Below are positions 35,375-44,998 of a DNA stretch of 54,601 nt, in pieces. This DNA is from an uncultured Eisenbergiella sp. GTDB taxonomy: Bacteria > Bacillota > Clostridia > Lachnospirales > Lachnospiraceae. The stretch spans positions 1 to 54,601 of the forward strand of contig CANQVD010000025.1 in NCBI GenBank assembly GCA_947627215.1, in the 5' to 3' direction. Position 1 is the stretch's first letter, and every line of letters begins with the position of its first letter. The notes under the pieces are model-generated. The model ran no database searches. It was not told the DNA's origin and saw only the letters and a program-made list of their open reading frames with translations. The translations under genes were made by a program, and so were the position numbers.

Positions 35375-36877
35375 CTAGAATCTGAAGATATCAGCGATAT
35401 CGATTTCATGCTTGATGCTCTTGACCCTGCCGATGGAAAGCGGGATCAAAAACACCGCCAGGATCACGATGACGATCACCACGATATGATCCTCCACCCA
35501 TTCCTTCCGATACTGCTTGTAAGCTTTGGAATAATTCTCAGCGTCATACTTGAGCTCGAAGTAATCCATGGCCTCCCGGTACCGCTCCTGGCGCAGCAGG
35601 GAACGGCCGATGCCGATATAGGCCAGATCGTAGTTGCCGTCCAGGTCCATGACCTTCTGCCAGCTCTCGCCGGAGAGCACGTAGTCGCCGTCATCGAACT
35701 GCTCGATGGCGTCATAGACCGTTTCGCCGAACTCCGTAGGGGTGAACAGCGTCACGCTGCAGTCCTGGGTATCCAGCACCAGCAGATCGTGTCCCATGTG
35801 CTCGATGGCCGCCGGGAGCCGGAAATAGCCGTCCATGTTGCCGTTGCCGCCGAAGCAGAACACCGTCTTGCCCTGGTCGTCGTAGCCGAAAAGACGTCCC
35901 CTGTTCTTATCCAGGCAAACGTAGATGTCGTTGTCCAGTACGGTCACATCCGTGAAATAGGAAGGGCCCTCATAGCCGCCGCCCTCGCCCCAGTACAGAT
36001 CGCCGTACACGGGATACTCGCCGTTCTGGACCAGGATGTCGCTGCCCATCAGGTTCAGCTTGCGCACCGCGTCCGCGGCGCCGGAATCCAGATCCTCTTC
36101 CTCCTGGCCGCCCGCACAGGCGTAGATGAAGCCTTCCTGATCCATATAGATATTGTCATATGCCGTGGGAACAAAGGAAGCCATACGCTGTCTCTGCTCC
36201 TGGGTCGCGAACTTTTTCCAGAGATAGTCCACCAGGTTGTAGGTAACGGGGGTCGCTCCCACGAAACCGGAGAAGGTGCCGTCCGGCTCATATTTGCACA
36301 GGCCCTGGTTGATGCTGACGGCGATGCAGTACACACGGCCGGCCGTGTCCACCACCAGCTTGGAGGGCTTGAACGTGCTGTCCGCACTCACCGTGGAATC
36401 CACGGGGAGATCGAACTGCAGCAGATAGTTCAGATCGCTGTCCAGCTTCACGATCCGTGCATTGCCCTGATCGCAGATATAGATATCCCCTTCCTCCGAA
36501 ACGGCGATATCCGTGGGCTGGGACAGGTCCTTGACATCCGTATCGCCCTGGATGCTGGAGAAGATACGCTCCACGGCGAACTGCTCCGTCCCCGTCCGCT
36601 TCAACTGCACGATCCGGTTGTTGCCGGTATCGCAGATATAGACCATATCGTCCTTTACGAACATGCCCTGCGGGTTGCTGAAATTATCCTCCAGCCCGAA
36701 GGCCTCCGCCGGATACACCTTGGTCACCGTGTAGAAATCCGGAGAGTCCTGCACGTCGCCCCAATAGTCGTAATTGTATGTATAGCTTCTCTCCCGCGCC
36801 GATACGGTCACGGAAGATGAGGCAAGGATCACAGCCCCCAGCGCCAGCGCGCCGATCATTTTGATTCTCTTTTTCAT
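35375..36877 (-). CDS. NHL-repeat beta-propeller protein with C-terminal membrane anchor
   Basis: A signal peptide (about 1-27, ending near VSARE) is followed by a propeller of NHL repeats, for example NPQGMFVKDDMVYICDTGNN and PTDIAVSEEGDIYICDQGNA, spread over about 55-360. A helical TPR-like stretch (about 385-455) and one membrane segment (about 465-482) close the 500-aa protein. The propeller therefore faces outside while the last about 20 residues face the cytoplasm. NHL propellers bind proteins, RNA or glycans. It may present oligosaccharides to the binding protein (inference). GAGGTGG precedes the start at 36877. Confidence 0.85.
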   Translation of the reverse strand: MKKRIKMIGALALGAVILASSSVTVSARERSYTYNYDYWGDVQDSPDFYTVTKVYPAEAFGLEDNFSNPQGMFVKDDMVYICDTGNNRIVQLKRTGTEQFAVERIFSSIQGDTDVKDLSQPTDIAVSEEGDIYICDQGNARIVKLDSDLNYLLQFDLPVDSTVSADSTFKPSKLVVDTAGRVYCIAVSINQGLCKYEPDGTFSGFVGATPVTYNLVDYLWKKFATQEQRQRMASFVPTAYDNIYMDQEGFIYACAGGQEEEDLDSGAADAVRKLNLMGSDILVQNGEYPVYGDLYWGEGGGYEGPSYFTDVTVLDNDIYVCLDKNRGRLFGYDDQGKTVFCFGGNGNMDGYFRLPAAIEHMGHDLLVLDTQDCSVTLFTPTEFGETVYDAIEQFDDGDYVLSGESWQKVMDLDGNYDLAYIGIGRSLLRQERYREAMDYFELKYDAENYSKAYKQYRKEWVEDHIVVIVIVILAVFLIPLSIGRVKSIKHEIDIADIFRF

Positions 36878-36895
36878 AGGCCACCTCATTTCCCG

Positions 36896-37804
36896 TTAAT
36901 CCTTCAGACCGGAGCTCGCCATGGTTTCCAGAATCTGGCTCTCGGAGAAGATGAATATGGCGATCGGAACGACCATCAGCACCACCAGCACCGCGGCGCC
37001 CTGCCCGGTCCTGGCAATACCGCCGCTCTGGATCTGCTGCATGGCGTAGACAAGGGTCTTTTTCGCCTCGGAGTAGATGAAGGTGGCGGCCTTGTTGTTC
37101 CACAGGCCCTGGACGGAGAAGATGATCAGCGTCATCCAGGCGGGCTTTACGTTGGGCATCACGATTCCCGCGAATACCTTCCACTCGTTGGCGCCGTCGA
37201 TCTTGGCCGCCTCGATCAGGGAGGTGGGCAGGCCCTCCATGAACTGCTTCATCAGGAACAGTCCCATGGGGGATGCGAAGGCCGGAATGATGATGGCCCA
37301 ATAGGTATCGATCCAGCCCAGCGCGTTCAGGATCAGGTAGTTGGGGATCTGCGTCACATAGCCGGTGAACATCATGGCCACGGTGACCAGCTTGAAGAAG
37401 CCTGCCCCGCCGGGGAAATCGTACTTCGCCAGCACGAACGCGCCCATGGAAGCCACGATCAGATGGCCCAGCGTTCCCACGAAGGTGATGAACACCGTGT
37501 TGAACAGATACCGGGAGAAGGTCACCCAGGATTTGCCCATGGTCACGAACAGATCGGAGAAGTTATCCGTCGTCGGATTCTGCGGAAAGATCCGCGGCGG
37601 GAATTTGAACAGCTCATCCAGCGGCTTCAAGGCGCTGCTGACCGCGTACACGATGGGGAACACCATGACCACCGCCACGAGCAGAAGGAACAGGTAAAGG
37701 AAAATGTCTCCCCAGACGGAACGGTTGGGTTTCCTTCTCTTGATCAGCTTCTTGTGATAAACCGCTTCCACATTTTGTTGTTGTTTTTTCTTCTTCTTGC
37801 TCAT
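36896..37804 (-). CDS. Carbohydrate ABC transporter permease, MalG type
   Basis: A 302-aa permease with a Lys/Gln-rich N-terminus (KKKKKQQQ), six membrane segments and the EAA loop TSLIEAAKIDGANEWKVFAG near 198-215. It ends with ILETMASSGLKD, the usual MalG-type tail. It follows its MalF-type partner by one base and precedes the NHL gene. It forms the channel for the giant binding protein at 38756-41704. Confidence 0.94.
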   Translation of the reverse strand: MSKKKKKQQQNVEAVYHKKLIKRRKPNRSVWGDIFLYLFLLLVAVVMVFPIVYAVSSALKPLDELFKFPPRIFPQNPTTDNFSDLFVTMGKSWVTFSRYLFNTVFITFVGTLGHLIVASMGAFVLAKYDFPGGAGFFKLVTVAMMFTGYVTQIPNYLILNALGWIDTYWAIIIPAFASPMGLFLMKQFMEGLPTSLIEAAKIDGANEWKVFAGIVMPNVKPAWMTLIIFSVQGLWNNKAATFIYSEAKKTLVYAMQQIQSGGIARTGQGAAVLVVLMVVPIAIFIFSESQILETMASSGLKD

Positions 37805-37805
37805 C

Positions 37806-38744
37806 TCAGGTCCCCACTCTCCTCAGCAGACTTTGTATTGCCTTGTTACAAAGGATCATAATAAGGAACAGTATCGTCGCGATCGCGCACGCGTAACCCA
37901 TTTCGAACCGGGTGAAGCCGTAGTCGAACAGGTGGGTGACGATGGTGCGGGCCGCGTAATCCGTACTGGGATATCCGCACAGAGCCATGGTCACGTCGCA
38001 GACGCCGAAGGCCTGGGTGATGGACATGACCGCGCCGAACATCAGCATGGGCTTCATGTTGGGAAGGGTGATGTACCACAGCTCTTGCCATCTGTTCCTG
38101 ATGCCATCCATGTAACCGGCCTCAAACTGGGAGCGGTCCACGCCCTGTAAGCCTGCCACGAAGGAAAGGAACCCGGTGCCCAGGCTCATCCAGAGGATGA
38201 CCAGCATACAGATGGGAAGCATATACTTCGGATCGATGAACCAGAGGACCGGCTTATCGATGATGCCCAAGTTCATCAGGAACGCGTTCACATAGCCGTA
38301 GGCGTCGCCCCGGAAGAACACGGAGAAGATCACGTAACAGTTGCCCGCGATGGAGGGCGCATAGAACACGACCACCGCCACGCTTCGCACCCAGCGGGGC
38401 AGCTCATTGATCAGCCAGGCGAACAGGAAGGACATGATGTAGCCCAGCGGCCCGGTGATCACGGCGATCATGAACGTGTTCTTCAGACCGATCAGGAAGA
38501 TATCGTCCTCCAGGATCAGGCTGATGTAATTCTGAAGTCCGATAAAGCTGGGCGGCTCCAGGATGTTGTAATAGGTGAAGCTGAAAAAGATGGAGGCCAC
38601 CACCGGCGCTATGTAGAACAGCGTGAACAGCAGCGCGTAGGGGAACAGGAACGCGTAGCACATCTTGCTCCTCTTCGCCTTCTTCCAGGCCACCTGAAGA
38701 TTGTGCTTGCGCAGCGTCAGGTATTTCTTCCAATATTCTTTCAT
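37806..38744 (-). CDS. Carbohydrate ABC transporter permease, MalF type
   Basis: A 312-aa permease with a basic N-terminal tail of about 30 residues, six membrane segments and a divergent EAA loop (SQFEAGYMDGIRNRWQELWY, near 215), where the usual EAA reads EAG. The ATG at 38744 follows GGGAGGAG; the ATG at 38759 lacks a site and would overlap the previous gene. It pairs with the next permease gene. Confidence 0.92.
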   Translation of the reverse strand: MKEYWKKYLTLRKHNLQVAWKKAKRSKMCYAFLFPYALLFTLFYIAPVVASIFFSFTYYNILEPPSFIGLQNYISLILEDDIFLIGLKNTFMIAVITGPLGYIMSFLFAWLINELPRWVRSVAVVVFYAPSIAGNCYVIFSVFFRGDAYGYVNAFLMNLGIIDKPVLWFIDPKYMLPICMLVILWMSLGTGFLSFVAGLQGVDRSQFEAGYMDGIRNRWQELWYITLPNMKPMLMFGAVMSITQAFGVCDVTMALCGYPSTDYAARTIVTHLFDYGFTRFEMGYACAIATILFLIMILCNKAIQSLLRRVGT

Positions 38745-38755
38745 GCTCTCCTCCC

Positions 38756-41704
38756 TCATTCTTCCAACGGCAGGCCGAACTCGATCCGCTTCTTGGTGAG
38801 CTCGTCATTGATAGTTACCGCGTAATCTATGATCGTCTCGCGGGAATCAACCTTTTCGTTGATCACCTTCCGGATGGCGTTGGTGATATGGCGGCCCGTA
38901 AAGTATCCGCCCGGCACCTCCCGGATTCCCACGGTCTGATCCCACTGGTCGCTGAGCACCGCGATATCGTCCGCGCTCCAGGAAAGCTGTTCGAAAGCGT
39001 CCTTGTTCGCCGTCGCGTACCGGGCCGAGGAGCCCAGCAGAGCCTCGATCTCACGGCCGAAGCGCACCTGCGTGTCGGGCTGCGCCCACCACTTCATGAA
39101 CTCCCAGGAGGCGTTCCGCAGAGATTCTTTTTCCGTGGCGATCATCATGGTGGCGTTGCCGGTGATGAAGTCGGAACGGTCAATATAAGTGCTGCCGTCC
39201 GGATTCGTGTATTCCGTGCCGGGGATCAGGGTGAAATCCCACAGGCCGCGGATCTCGGGCGCCGACACCATCAGCGTATTGTAGGTCGAGTACGCCGATA
39301 TGCCGATGGGCATTTCGCCGGAACGGAACCGGCTGACGAAATCATAAATGGTCGGAAGGCCGTAATCGTTGAAGTACCTGACGTAATCCTTGAAGGCCCT
39401 CACGCCCGCCTCGGAATCCACCGTGGTCTTGCCGCCCATCTCGGTGTACATGTCGCCGCCGTACTGATACAGGAGCGTAAAGTACAGGGACAGATCCGGC
39501 GAATTGGAGGCGATCGACGTCGTGGCCGCCGCCGAGCTGCTGCTGCCCGCCGCCGTCGGGATGCCGATGGAGAGGTTGTTGCCCTGGATCGTCGGAAGCA
39601 GCTCGATCAGCTCCTGCCAGGTCTGGGGCACCTCCACGCCCAGCTCCTCCAGCACGTCCTTGCGGTAGAACATCACGTTGAAGGTCTGGGTCTCGGGGAT
39701 GGCGTAAATGTGTCCGTCCAGACCGTACTGCTCATAGGAGCTCTTCGTATAATGAGAGAACACATCCTCCCAGCCCGGGAACTGGGTCAGATCCTCCACC
39801 GCGTTCCGCAGGGCCAGGTTGACCGGCTGGTCCGCGCCCACGGAAAGCACCACGTTGGGGCCCCTGCCCGCCATCACCGCGTTAAGCAGGGCGCTGGGAT
39901 CCACGACCTCCACGTTGACCTTCACGCCGGTTTCGGGGGTAAAGGTATCGTCCACCATGGACTTTAAGATCGTGCCCTGGTCGCGGCCGGTCAGGATCCA
40001 GACCTTGACCACGTCCTCACCGCTCTTTTCGTCATAGACATCTCCTACCGCGTTGTAATCCACCACGAAGGAGGCCGCGAAGGATTTCATCTCGTGCCAG
40101 ACAGAGCTGAAAATGTTCGATTTATCGCTGGCCGGTTTCACGTCGGTGCTGCACACCTCGATGTAATCGATATCCAGTTTCGTTTCGCTTAAGTTCAGGG
40201 CCGCCGTGCCCAGAGAGGTGATATTGTCCTTGAAGGTGGTGAACTCCAGCGTGATCTTCTGAGGCTTCTCGCAGAAGCGCTCCAACTGCTGGGCCACCGT
40301 CTGGGCGGAGGCGATGTTGTCCGCCTTCTGTCCGCTGTAGGCCACCATGTCGTCCACGATCTTGAACAGCCGCTTGGACTCCAGATCCATGGCCTCCATC
40401 ACTTCGGGATAATTTCTTTCAATGAAATAGTCCCTGTACTGGTCTGGGTTCGCGCCGGTATACACCAGGACCCTTCTGTAGATCTGGTTCAGGCGGAAGG
40501 TGGAATCCTCCAGCTCCTCCAGGATGGCGCCCACGCCGCCCAGCGTCGCCTCCAGGCGGATGGTATGCGTTCCGGCCGTCAGATAGAACTGATACGGATT
40601 GCCCGCGCCGTCTCCCAGCACCATGCAGTTCCAGTCATTGCTGTATTCAAAAGCGATCTCCTTCATCTCCGCAAAGGGGACCTGGCCGTCTATGTATACG
40701 GTTCTGCTGCTCACCACGCCGCGGGAGTAGTTCTGACGGCCTTTGACCATGATGTTGTAAAAGCCGTCCTGCGGAACCTCAAAATCCCACTCGATCCACT
40801 GGCCCGAGCTCCTCCAGGCGTCGCCGCCCACATAGTTGAGCACCGTGGTGGTCACGCTGTTGGGCTGGGTCGTGGGAGAAGATCTGTCATATTTCGCATA
40901 GAGAGAGGACTCGGAACGGAAGGTGGAATCCTCGCCCTGAATGATCTGGGAATATCCCGTCACACTGCTCCCGGAGGGCTGCGCCGCCAGATACTCCTCA
41001 TAGGACGGCGTGTCCGTCACCGCGCGCAGCGTCAGTCTGCGCAGCGCCAGGGGCTCGTTCTCCCCCACCAGGGTCAGCTCATTGGTCCCCTTTTCCAGAT
41101 AAAAGAGATAGGGCTCCGTCTCATAACCCATGTCGTCCCGGAAATAGGCCGACTGCCACTGGAAGGACTCTACCTGGACAGGCCGGATCTCATTGCCCTG
41201 GTTATCGACCTTGACCTCGCCGCCGTCGGTCCAGATCCTGCTGAAGGTGATATTGTTGGCCCCGTCAAAGGGAAGCTCGCCGTTGAGATATACGGAACGC
41301 TCTGCCGGCACGCCTCTGGATTCCGGCGCCAGATACTCCATATAGAGATTGTAAAAACCGGTCTCGGGCACCTCTACCTGCCAGGTGACGGTGGAGCCGG
41401 ACTCCGTGAGCAGGACCTTCGCCTCGCCCTCATAGTTCTCACGGGTCTCCACGCCGGCGGCATCGGAATACTCGAACAGATCGATATCCACATCCTGCCC
41501 GGGATACGCCGCGTCCTCATGGGCGAGAAGATATCCGGTATAGGTTCCCTCTCTCTCCATGCCCGCCACATCCCTGGTGAGATCCGCTCCCGCGTACTTG
41601 TCACTGAAATTCTCTACAGTATCCCGCAGGATGAAAAAGGCGAAAAGGGCTGCCGCCGCCACGATGATAACACCTACGATGATTTTTTTAGCAGAATTTT
41701 TCAT
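38756..41704 (-). CDS. Giant membrane-anchored binding protein with two carbohydrate-binding-like domains
   Basis: At 982 aa this is about twice the normal size. An uncleaved-looking membrane segment (about 8-27) replaces the usual lipobox. Two similar beta domains follow (about 90-230 and 285-395), each with a WxxEVPxxGFYN motif and an SVYLNGELPF/TVYIDGQVPF motif, like CBM6 or malectin modules. A helical linker (about 420-480) leads to a family 1 solute-binding domain (about 565-970; VLSVGADQPVN, FNVMFYRKDVLEELGVEVP, EFMKWWAQP). It probably captures long or branched xylan fragments. GGAGGG precedes the start at 41704. It heads the 13-gene run. Confidence 0.9.
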   Translation of the reverse strand: MKNSAKKIIVGVIIVAAAALFAFFILRDTVENFSDKYAGADLTRDVAGMEREGTYTGYLLAHEDAAYPGQDVDIDLFEYSDAAGVETRENYEGEAKVLLTESGSTVTWQVEVPETGFYNLYMEYLAPESRGVPAERSVYLNGELPFDGANNITFSRIWTDGGEVKVDNQGNEIRPVQVESFQWQSAYFRDDMGYETEPYLFYLEKGTNELTLVGENEPLALRRLTLRAVTDTPSYEEYLAAQPSGSSVTGYSQIIQGEDSTFRSESSLYAKYDRSSPTTQPNSVTTTVLNYVGGDAWRSSGQWIEWDFEVPQDGFYNIMVKGRQNYSRGVVSSRTVYIDGQVPFAEMKEIAFEYSNDWNCMVLGDGAGNPYQFYLTAGTHTIRLEATLGGVGAILEELEDSTFRLNQIYRRVLVYTGANPDQYRDYFIERNYPEVMEAMDLESKRLFKIVDDMVAYSGQKADNIASAQTVAQQLERFCEKPQKITLEFTTFKDNITSLGTAALNLSETKLDIDYIEVCSTDVKPASDKSNIFSSVWHEMKSFAASFVVDYNAVGDVYDEKSGEDVVKVWILTGRDQGTILKSMVDDTFTPETGVKVNVEVVDPSALLNAVMAGRGPNVVLSVGADQPVNLALRNAVEDLTQFPGWEDVFSHYTKSSYEQYGLDGHIYAIPETQTFNVMFYRKDVLEELGVEVPQTWQELIELLPTIQGNNLSIGIPTAAGSSSSAAATTSIASNSPDLSLYFTLLYQYGGDMYTEMGGKTTVDSEAGVRAFKDYVRYFNDYGLPTIYDFVSRFRSGEMPIGISAYSTYNTLMVSAPEIRGLWDFTLIPGTEYTNPDGSTYIDRSDFITGNATMMIATEKESLRNASWEFMKWWAQPDTQVRFGREIEALLGSSARYATANKDAFEQLSWSADDIAVLSDQWDQTVGIREVPGGYFTGRHITNAIRKVINEKVDSRETIIDYAVTINDELTKKRIEFGLPLEE

Positions 41705-41887
41705 AAAACCCTCCAAACACCAACTGTAGTTGCCTGACCCATATACAAAATGCCAGCGCATTTTATCTCGTATAATTGAATCATACATAACTTTTGTCGG
41801 CTTTTTCTACATAATCCTTGCCATTGGCTTATCATTTTTTGCTTTTTTCGAGCCCGCCGCGGTCGTTTTCCGCACACTTTTCCTCGC

Positions 41888-41933
41888 AAAAAATAAAAAA
41901 GGCATGACAGCCTGCACAAACTGTCATGCCTTT
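41888..41933 (-). terminator. Intrinsic terminator of the GH43-carboxylesterase operon
   Basis: A perfect 13-bp stem (AAAGGCATGACAG with CTGTCATGCCTTT, 41898-41910 and 41921-41933) with a 10-base loop is followed on the minus strand by TTTTATTTTTTG. This is the clearest intrinsic terminator in the window. The plus-strand side has only TTTCTC after it. Confidence 0.85.
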
Positions 41934-41976
41934 CTCATCTCTGATTCGTCGTTTTTTCCGTCTGCGCTCCGCCGCT

Positions 41977-42047
41977 CCGCAGACCGTGCGCCGCGCTCCG
42001 CCGCAGTCTGCCGCTCAGCCGCCCCGCAGGCCATGCGCCGCGCTCCG
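41977..42047. repeat. Short G+C-rich direct repeat
   Basis: A 24-base unit, CCGCAG followed by CCGTGCGCCGCGCTCCG or its near-copy with CCATG, occurs at 41977-42000 and 42024-42047, 47 bases apart, with two mismatches. It lies between the esterase stop and the terminator. Confidence 0.6.
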
Positions 42048-42073
42048 TCCGCCCGCTGCCCGCAGGCGCGGGA

Positions 42074-43585
42074 TCACTTCAGCTCCCCGATGATCTTTTC
42101 CCGGAGCATCCGGCCGAACGGAGAAATCCGCTCGGTCTCCGGCCTGGCGCCCTCCGCCGTGAAGCGCATTTCGACGGGCGTTTCTTCATCAAAAGGCTTC
42201 CATTCCGGCATCGGCGTCCCGTCCGCGTCGCAGCCGTTGGGATCTCCGGTCTTCACGAAGTTCACAAGATAGTTCGCCATCTGGCGCGCCAGGTCATAGT
42301 GCCGGCCGACAAAGGGCCGCCAGCACTTCGCCAGCGTCTCGAAAAAGAACCAGAGATCGACGGAATGGAACGTCCCCGGATCGTCCCAGCCGGGAATATC
42401 CGGCTCGAAGCGGTAATAATAGCCGTTCATCCCGTTCCCGGCCTTCCTGCGCGCGGCGAAAAGTGCCTTGACGGACTGCTCGATCCCTGAGGTGCGGGCG
42501 GAAAAACCGCTTTCGTCAAACCGCGCTTCCTCCAGCGCCAGGAACGCGTCCGCCCGGTCTCCGAAGATCTGTCTGACCTTTTCGGCATATTCTTCGGGCG
42601 ACTTCGCCGCAATCCCGTTCGGGAACTCATCCGCGGTATTGCCCGCCATCACGGGAACGTTGACATATTTTCCTTCCGCAAACAGCTTAACGGCGTCTCC
42701 CACGGTGAACCGGCCGTCCAGGACGCCGAACATTCTGCGGCCGAACGCGTTGTACTTCGCCAGAACGGTCTTCGCATCGATCCGCCTCGCCTCTTCGATG
42801 GACCGGCAGCCGAGAAATTCGAGAAAGGCCTCGCCGTTCTTCTCGGCTTTCTCCATCGGGATGGGCGTTCCGAAACCGTCAGCCTCGTAAGGATTCCGAA
42901 TGATACCGCTCATGACGAACGCGCGCTGAAACAGCCCGACGTTCTGCGGGCTGGCCATCTGGCTCATGACGCTGCCGCCGCCCGCCGACTGTCCGCCGAT
43001 GGTGATGCTGTGCGGATCGCCGCCGAAGGCCGCAATATTGCGCGCCACCCACCGGACGCCCGCCTGCTGGTCCAGGAAGCCGAAGTTCGCGGGCGCGTCG
43101 GGCTGGTCGCGGGTGAGATCGGGATGCGCCAGAAAACCGAAGACGTTCAGGCGGTAATTGACCGTCACGACGACAATCCCGCGGCGGGCCAGCCGTTCGC
43201 CGTCAAACTCCATTTCGGCGGGATAGCCCCACTGGAATCCGCCCCCGAAGAACCATACGAATACCGGCAGCTTCTCCTCCGCCGACCTCGCCGGGGTCCA
43301 GACATTGAGATACAGGCAGTCCTCATCCATGGCGATCCCGGGATCCACATGCCACTCCCGGCAGTAGATGTCCGTCCCCAGTCCCGGCGTATCCTGCACG
43401 GAGATCGGCGCGAACCGGAAGCAGTCCCGCACGCCCTCCCAGTTCTCGGCGGGCTGGGGCGCGCGCCACCGGTTCCTGCCCACCGGCGGGGCCGCAAAGG
43501 GAATCCCTTTAAAAGCCGTGATCCTCGGGTCTGCGGCCTCTATGCCGCGCACGGTTCCGTTTTCTGTCTGCACGATTCTCAACAT
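42074..43585 (-). CDS. Carboxylesterase type B
   Basis: An alpha/beta hydrolase of 503 aa. Marks are FKGIPFAAPPVGRNRW near 25, EDCLYLNVWTP near 85, the nucleophile Ser in TIGGQSAGGGSV (near 188) and a late His in GTFHSVDLWFFF. No signal peptide is present, so it acts on small esters or acylated oligosaccharides in the cytoplasm. Following a GH43 gene in a two-gene operon, removal of acetyl or feruloyl groups from xylo-oligosaccharides is plausible but not shown. The ATG at 43585 follows GGAGGG; upstream Met codons lack a site. Confidence 0.92.
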   Translation of the reverse strand: MLRIVQTENGTVRGIEAADPRITAFKGIPFAAPPVGRNRWRAPQPAENWEGVRDCFRFAPISVQDTPGLGTDIYCREWHVDPGIAMDEDCLYLNVWTPARSAEEKLPVFVWFFGGGFQWGYPAEMEFDGERLARRGIVVVTVNYRLNVFGFLAHPDLTRDQPDAPANFGFLDQQAGVRWVARNIAAFGGDPHSITIGGQSAGGGSVMSQMASPQNVGLFQRAFVMSGIIRNPYEADGFGTPIPMEKAEKNGEAFLEFLGCRSIEEARRIDAKTVLAKYNAFGRRMFGVLDGRFTVGDAVKLFAEGKYVNVPVMAGNTADEFPNGIAAKSPEEYAEKVRQIFGDRADAFLALEEARFDESGFSARTSGIEQSVKALFAARRKAGNGMNGYYYRFEPDIPGWDDPGTFHSVDLWFFFETLAKCWRPFVGRHYDLARQMANYLVNFVKTGDPNGCDADGTPMPEWKPFDEETPVEMRFTAEGARPETERISPFGRMLREKIIGELK

Positions 43586-43609
43586 GATGCTCCCTCCTGT
43601 CACCGTATT

Positions 43610-44998
43610 TTATAATAAGGTAAACGAACCGAAATGCGCCCCGCTGCCCCGGAACGTGAAGTACAGGGCGTGTACGCCGTCCGGGATGGCGATGGGCTGT
43701 TCGGACCGGAACATATGCCAGATGTTCCAGCTCTCCACCGGGATCTCGCCCAGCACCGGGCCGTCCCACGCCGTCCTGACCTCGACCCTGCCGTGCATAT
43801 AGCCGCGCGCGGTGATCGCCACATCCCGGACGCCCTTACAGTCAAAATATTTGAAGCCGACGGTGACGCCGTCGCAGATCCCGGCCACATAGCCGGTCTC
43901 CCGGTCGCCATCGCGGCCGTCCTGGACGATCTTCGCGTTGCCGAAGCCGTCTCCGTTTCTGTTGAAGAGATTGCAGGCCAGATATGCGGGATACTCCCCC
44001 TTTCCGGCCAGCGGCCCGCCGTTCAGCCCGCAGGAGGTCATCTCGGCCTGCGGAATCCTGCCGTCGGGAAGCACCTCGATCCTTTCGGCACAGCCCTGCC
44101 TGGAAAACCAGGTCCCGTTGGTCTGACGGTGATAAAAAATATACCATTCGCCGTTTATTTCCACGATGCTGCCGTGATTGTTGCCGATATTGCCAACGTT
44201 CATCTGCGCGGGTTTGTAGGACGAGATGCCGATATCGCCGTTGGAAACGAGGACGCCGCCGTACCGAAAGCCCTCCCGCGGAGACTTGGATACAGCGTAG
44301 CAGAGCTCATGCATGACCTGTGAGGAATAGATGAAATAATAGGTATCCCCGATCTTCCGGATAGACGGCGCCTCGAAGAAAGCGTGTCCCTCGAAGCCGG
44401 TGCCCTGCGCGTACATGCAGCCCGGCGCGATGATCACGGGAGCCTCCGCGACCGTCAGCATGTCCTCCCCCAGAACGGTGGCCTGCGCGCCGGTCCGGGA
44501 GCGGTCTCCCTGCCCGCAGAATCCGGTATAGAGATATGTCCTGCCACCCTCGGTGAGAACGCCGGGGTCGAACTGCGGCTCATCCCCCTCCCGTTCGCCC
44601 AGGAGCGTGCCGTCGGGATAATGGACATAGCCCAGGAATTCGTACCTCCCGGCGGGCGTATCGCATACCGCCACCGATACTACGGATACCTTGTCCAGGA
44701 CATAATAAAGATAATATCTGCCGTCAGGCCCCACCGTCACGTCGGGCGCATAGAGGCACATCCTGCCGTCGGGATTCAGGGGATCCGACGTCTTCGGATA
44801 GATGACGCCCTCATAGCGCCAGTTTCCCAGATCGTCCACCGGCGCGGACCAGCACACGTAGTCTCCCATGCAGAAGACGTAGCCGTTGTAAAAATCGTGG
44901 GAGCCGTAAACGTAGACCCGGTCCCCAAACACATAGGGTTCTCCGTCCGGAATGTATTCCCAGGACGGCAAATACGGATTAAAAGCCTGTTTTTTCAT
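43610..44998 (-). CDS. Glycoside hydrolase family 43 with C-terminal CBM6-like domain
   Basis: A GH43 propeller (about 1-320) opening with PYLPSWEYIPDGEPYVFGDR, then LYAPDVTVGPDGRYYLYY, QFDPGVLTEGG and the probable general acid Glu in FFEAPSIRKIGDTYYF (near 205). The last about 120 residues are a CBM6-like beta-sandwich ending VHALYFTFRGSGAHFGSF. No signal peptide. It likely removes arabinose or xylose side groups inside the cell. It is the first gene of a two-gene operon with a carboxylesterase and a well-defined promoter. Confidence 0.92.
   Translation of the reverse strand: MKKQAFNPYLPSWEYIPDGEPYVFGDRVYVYGSHDFYNGYVFCMGDYVCWSAPVDDLGNWRYEGVIYPKTSDPLNPDGRMCLYAPDVTVGPDGRYYLYYVLDKVSVVSVAVCDTPAGRYEFLGYVHYPDGTLLGEREGDEPQFDPGVLTEGGRTYLYTGFCGQGDRSRTGAQATVLGEDMLTVAEAPVIIAPGCMYAQGTGFEGHAFFEAPSIRKIGDTYYFIYSSQVMHELCYAVSKSPREGFRYGGVLVSNGDIGISSYKPAQMNVGNIGNNHGSIVEINGEWYIFYHRQTNGTWFSRQGCAERIEVLPDGRIPQAEMTSCGLNGGPLAGKGEYPAYLACNLFNRNGDGFGNAKIVQDGRDGDRETGYVAGICDGVTVGFKYFDCKGVRDVAITARGYMHGRVEVRTAWDGPVLGEIPVESWNIWHMFRSEQPIAIPDGVHALYFTFRGSGAHFGSFTLL

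Larger units (their letters stand above)
41705..42073. other. Intergenic region between the esterase and the giant binding protein
   Basis: The left half (41705-41900) is A+T-rich and should hold the promoter of the 13-gene operon. The best match on the minus strand is TTATGT (41785-41790) and GATAAA (41762-41767), spaced by 17 bases, which is weak. The middle carries the esterase terminator. The right part (41960-42060) is a G+C-rich stretch with a short direct repeat. No gene is seen. Confidence 0.5.
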
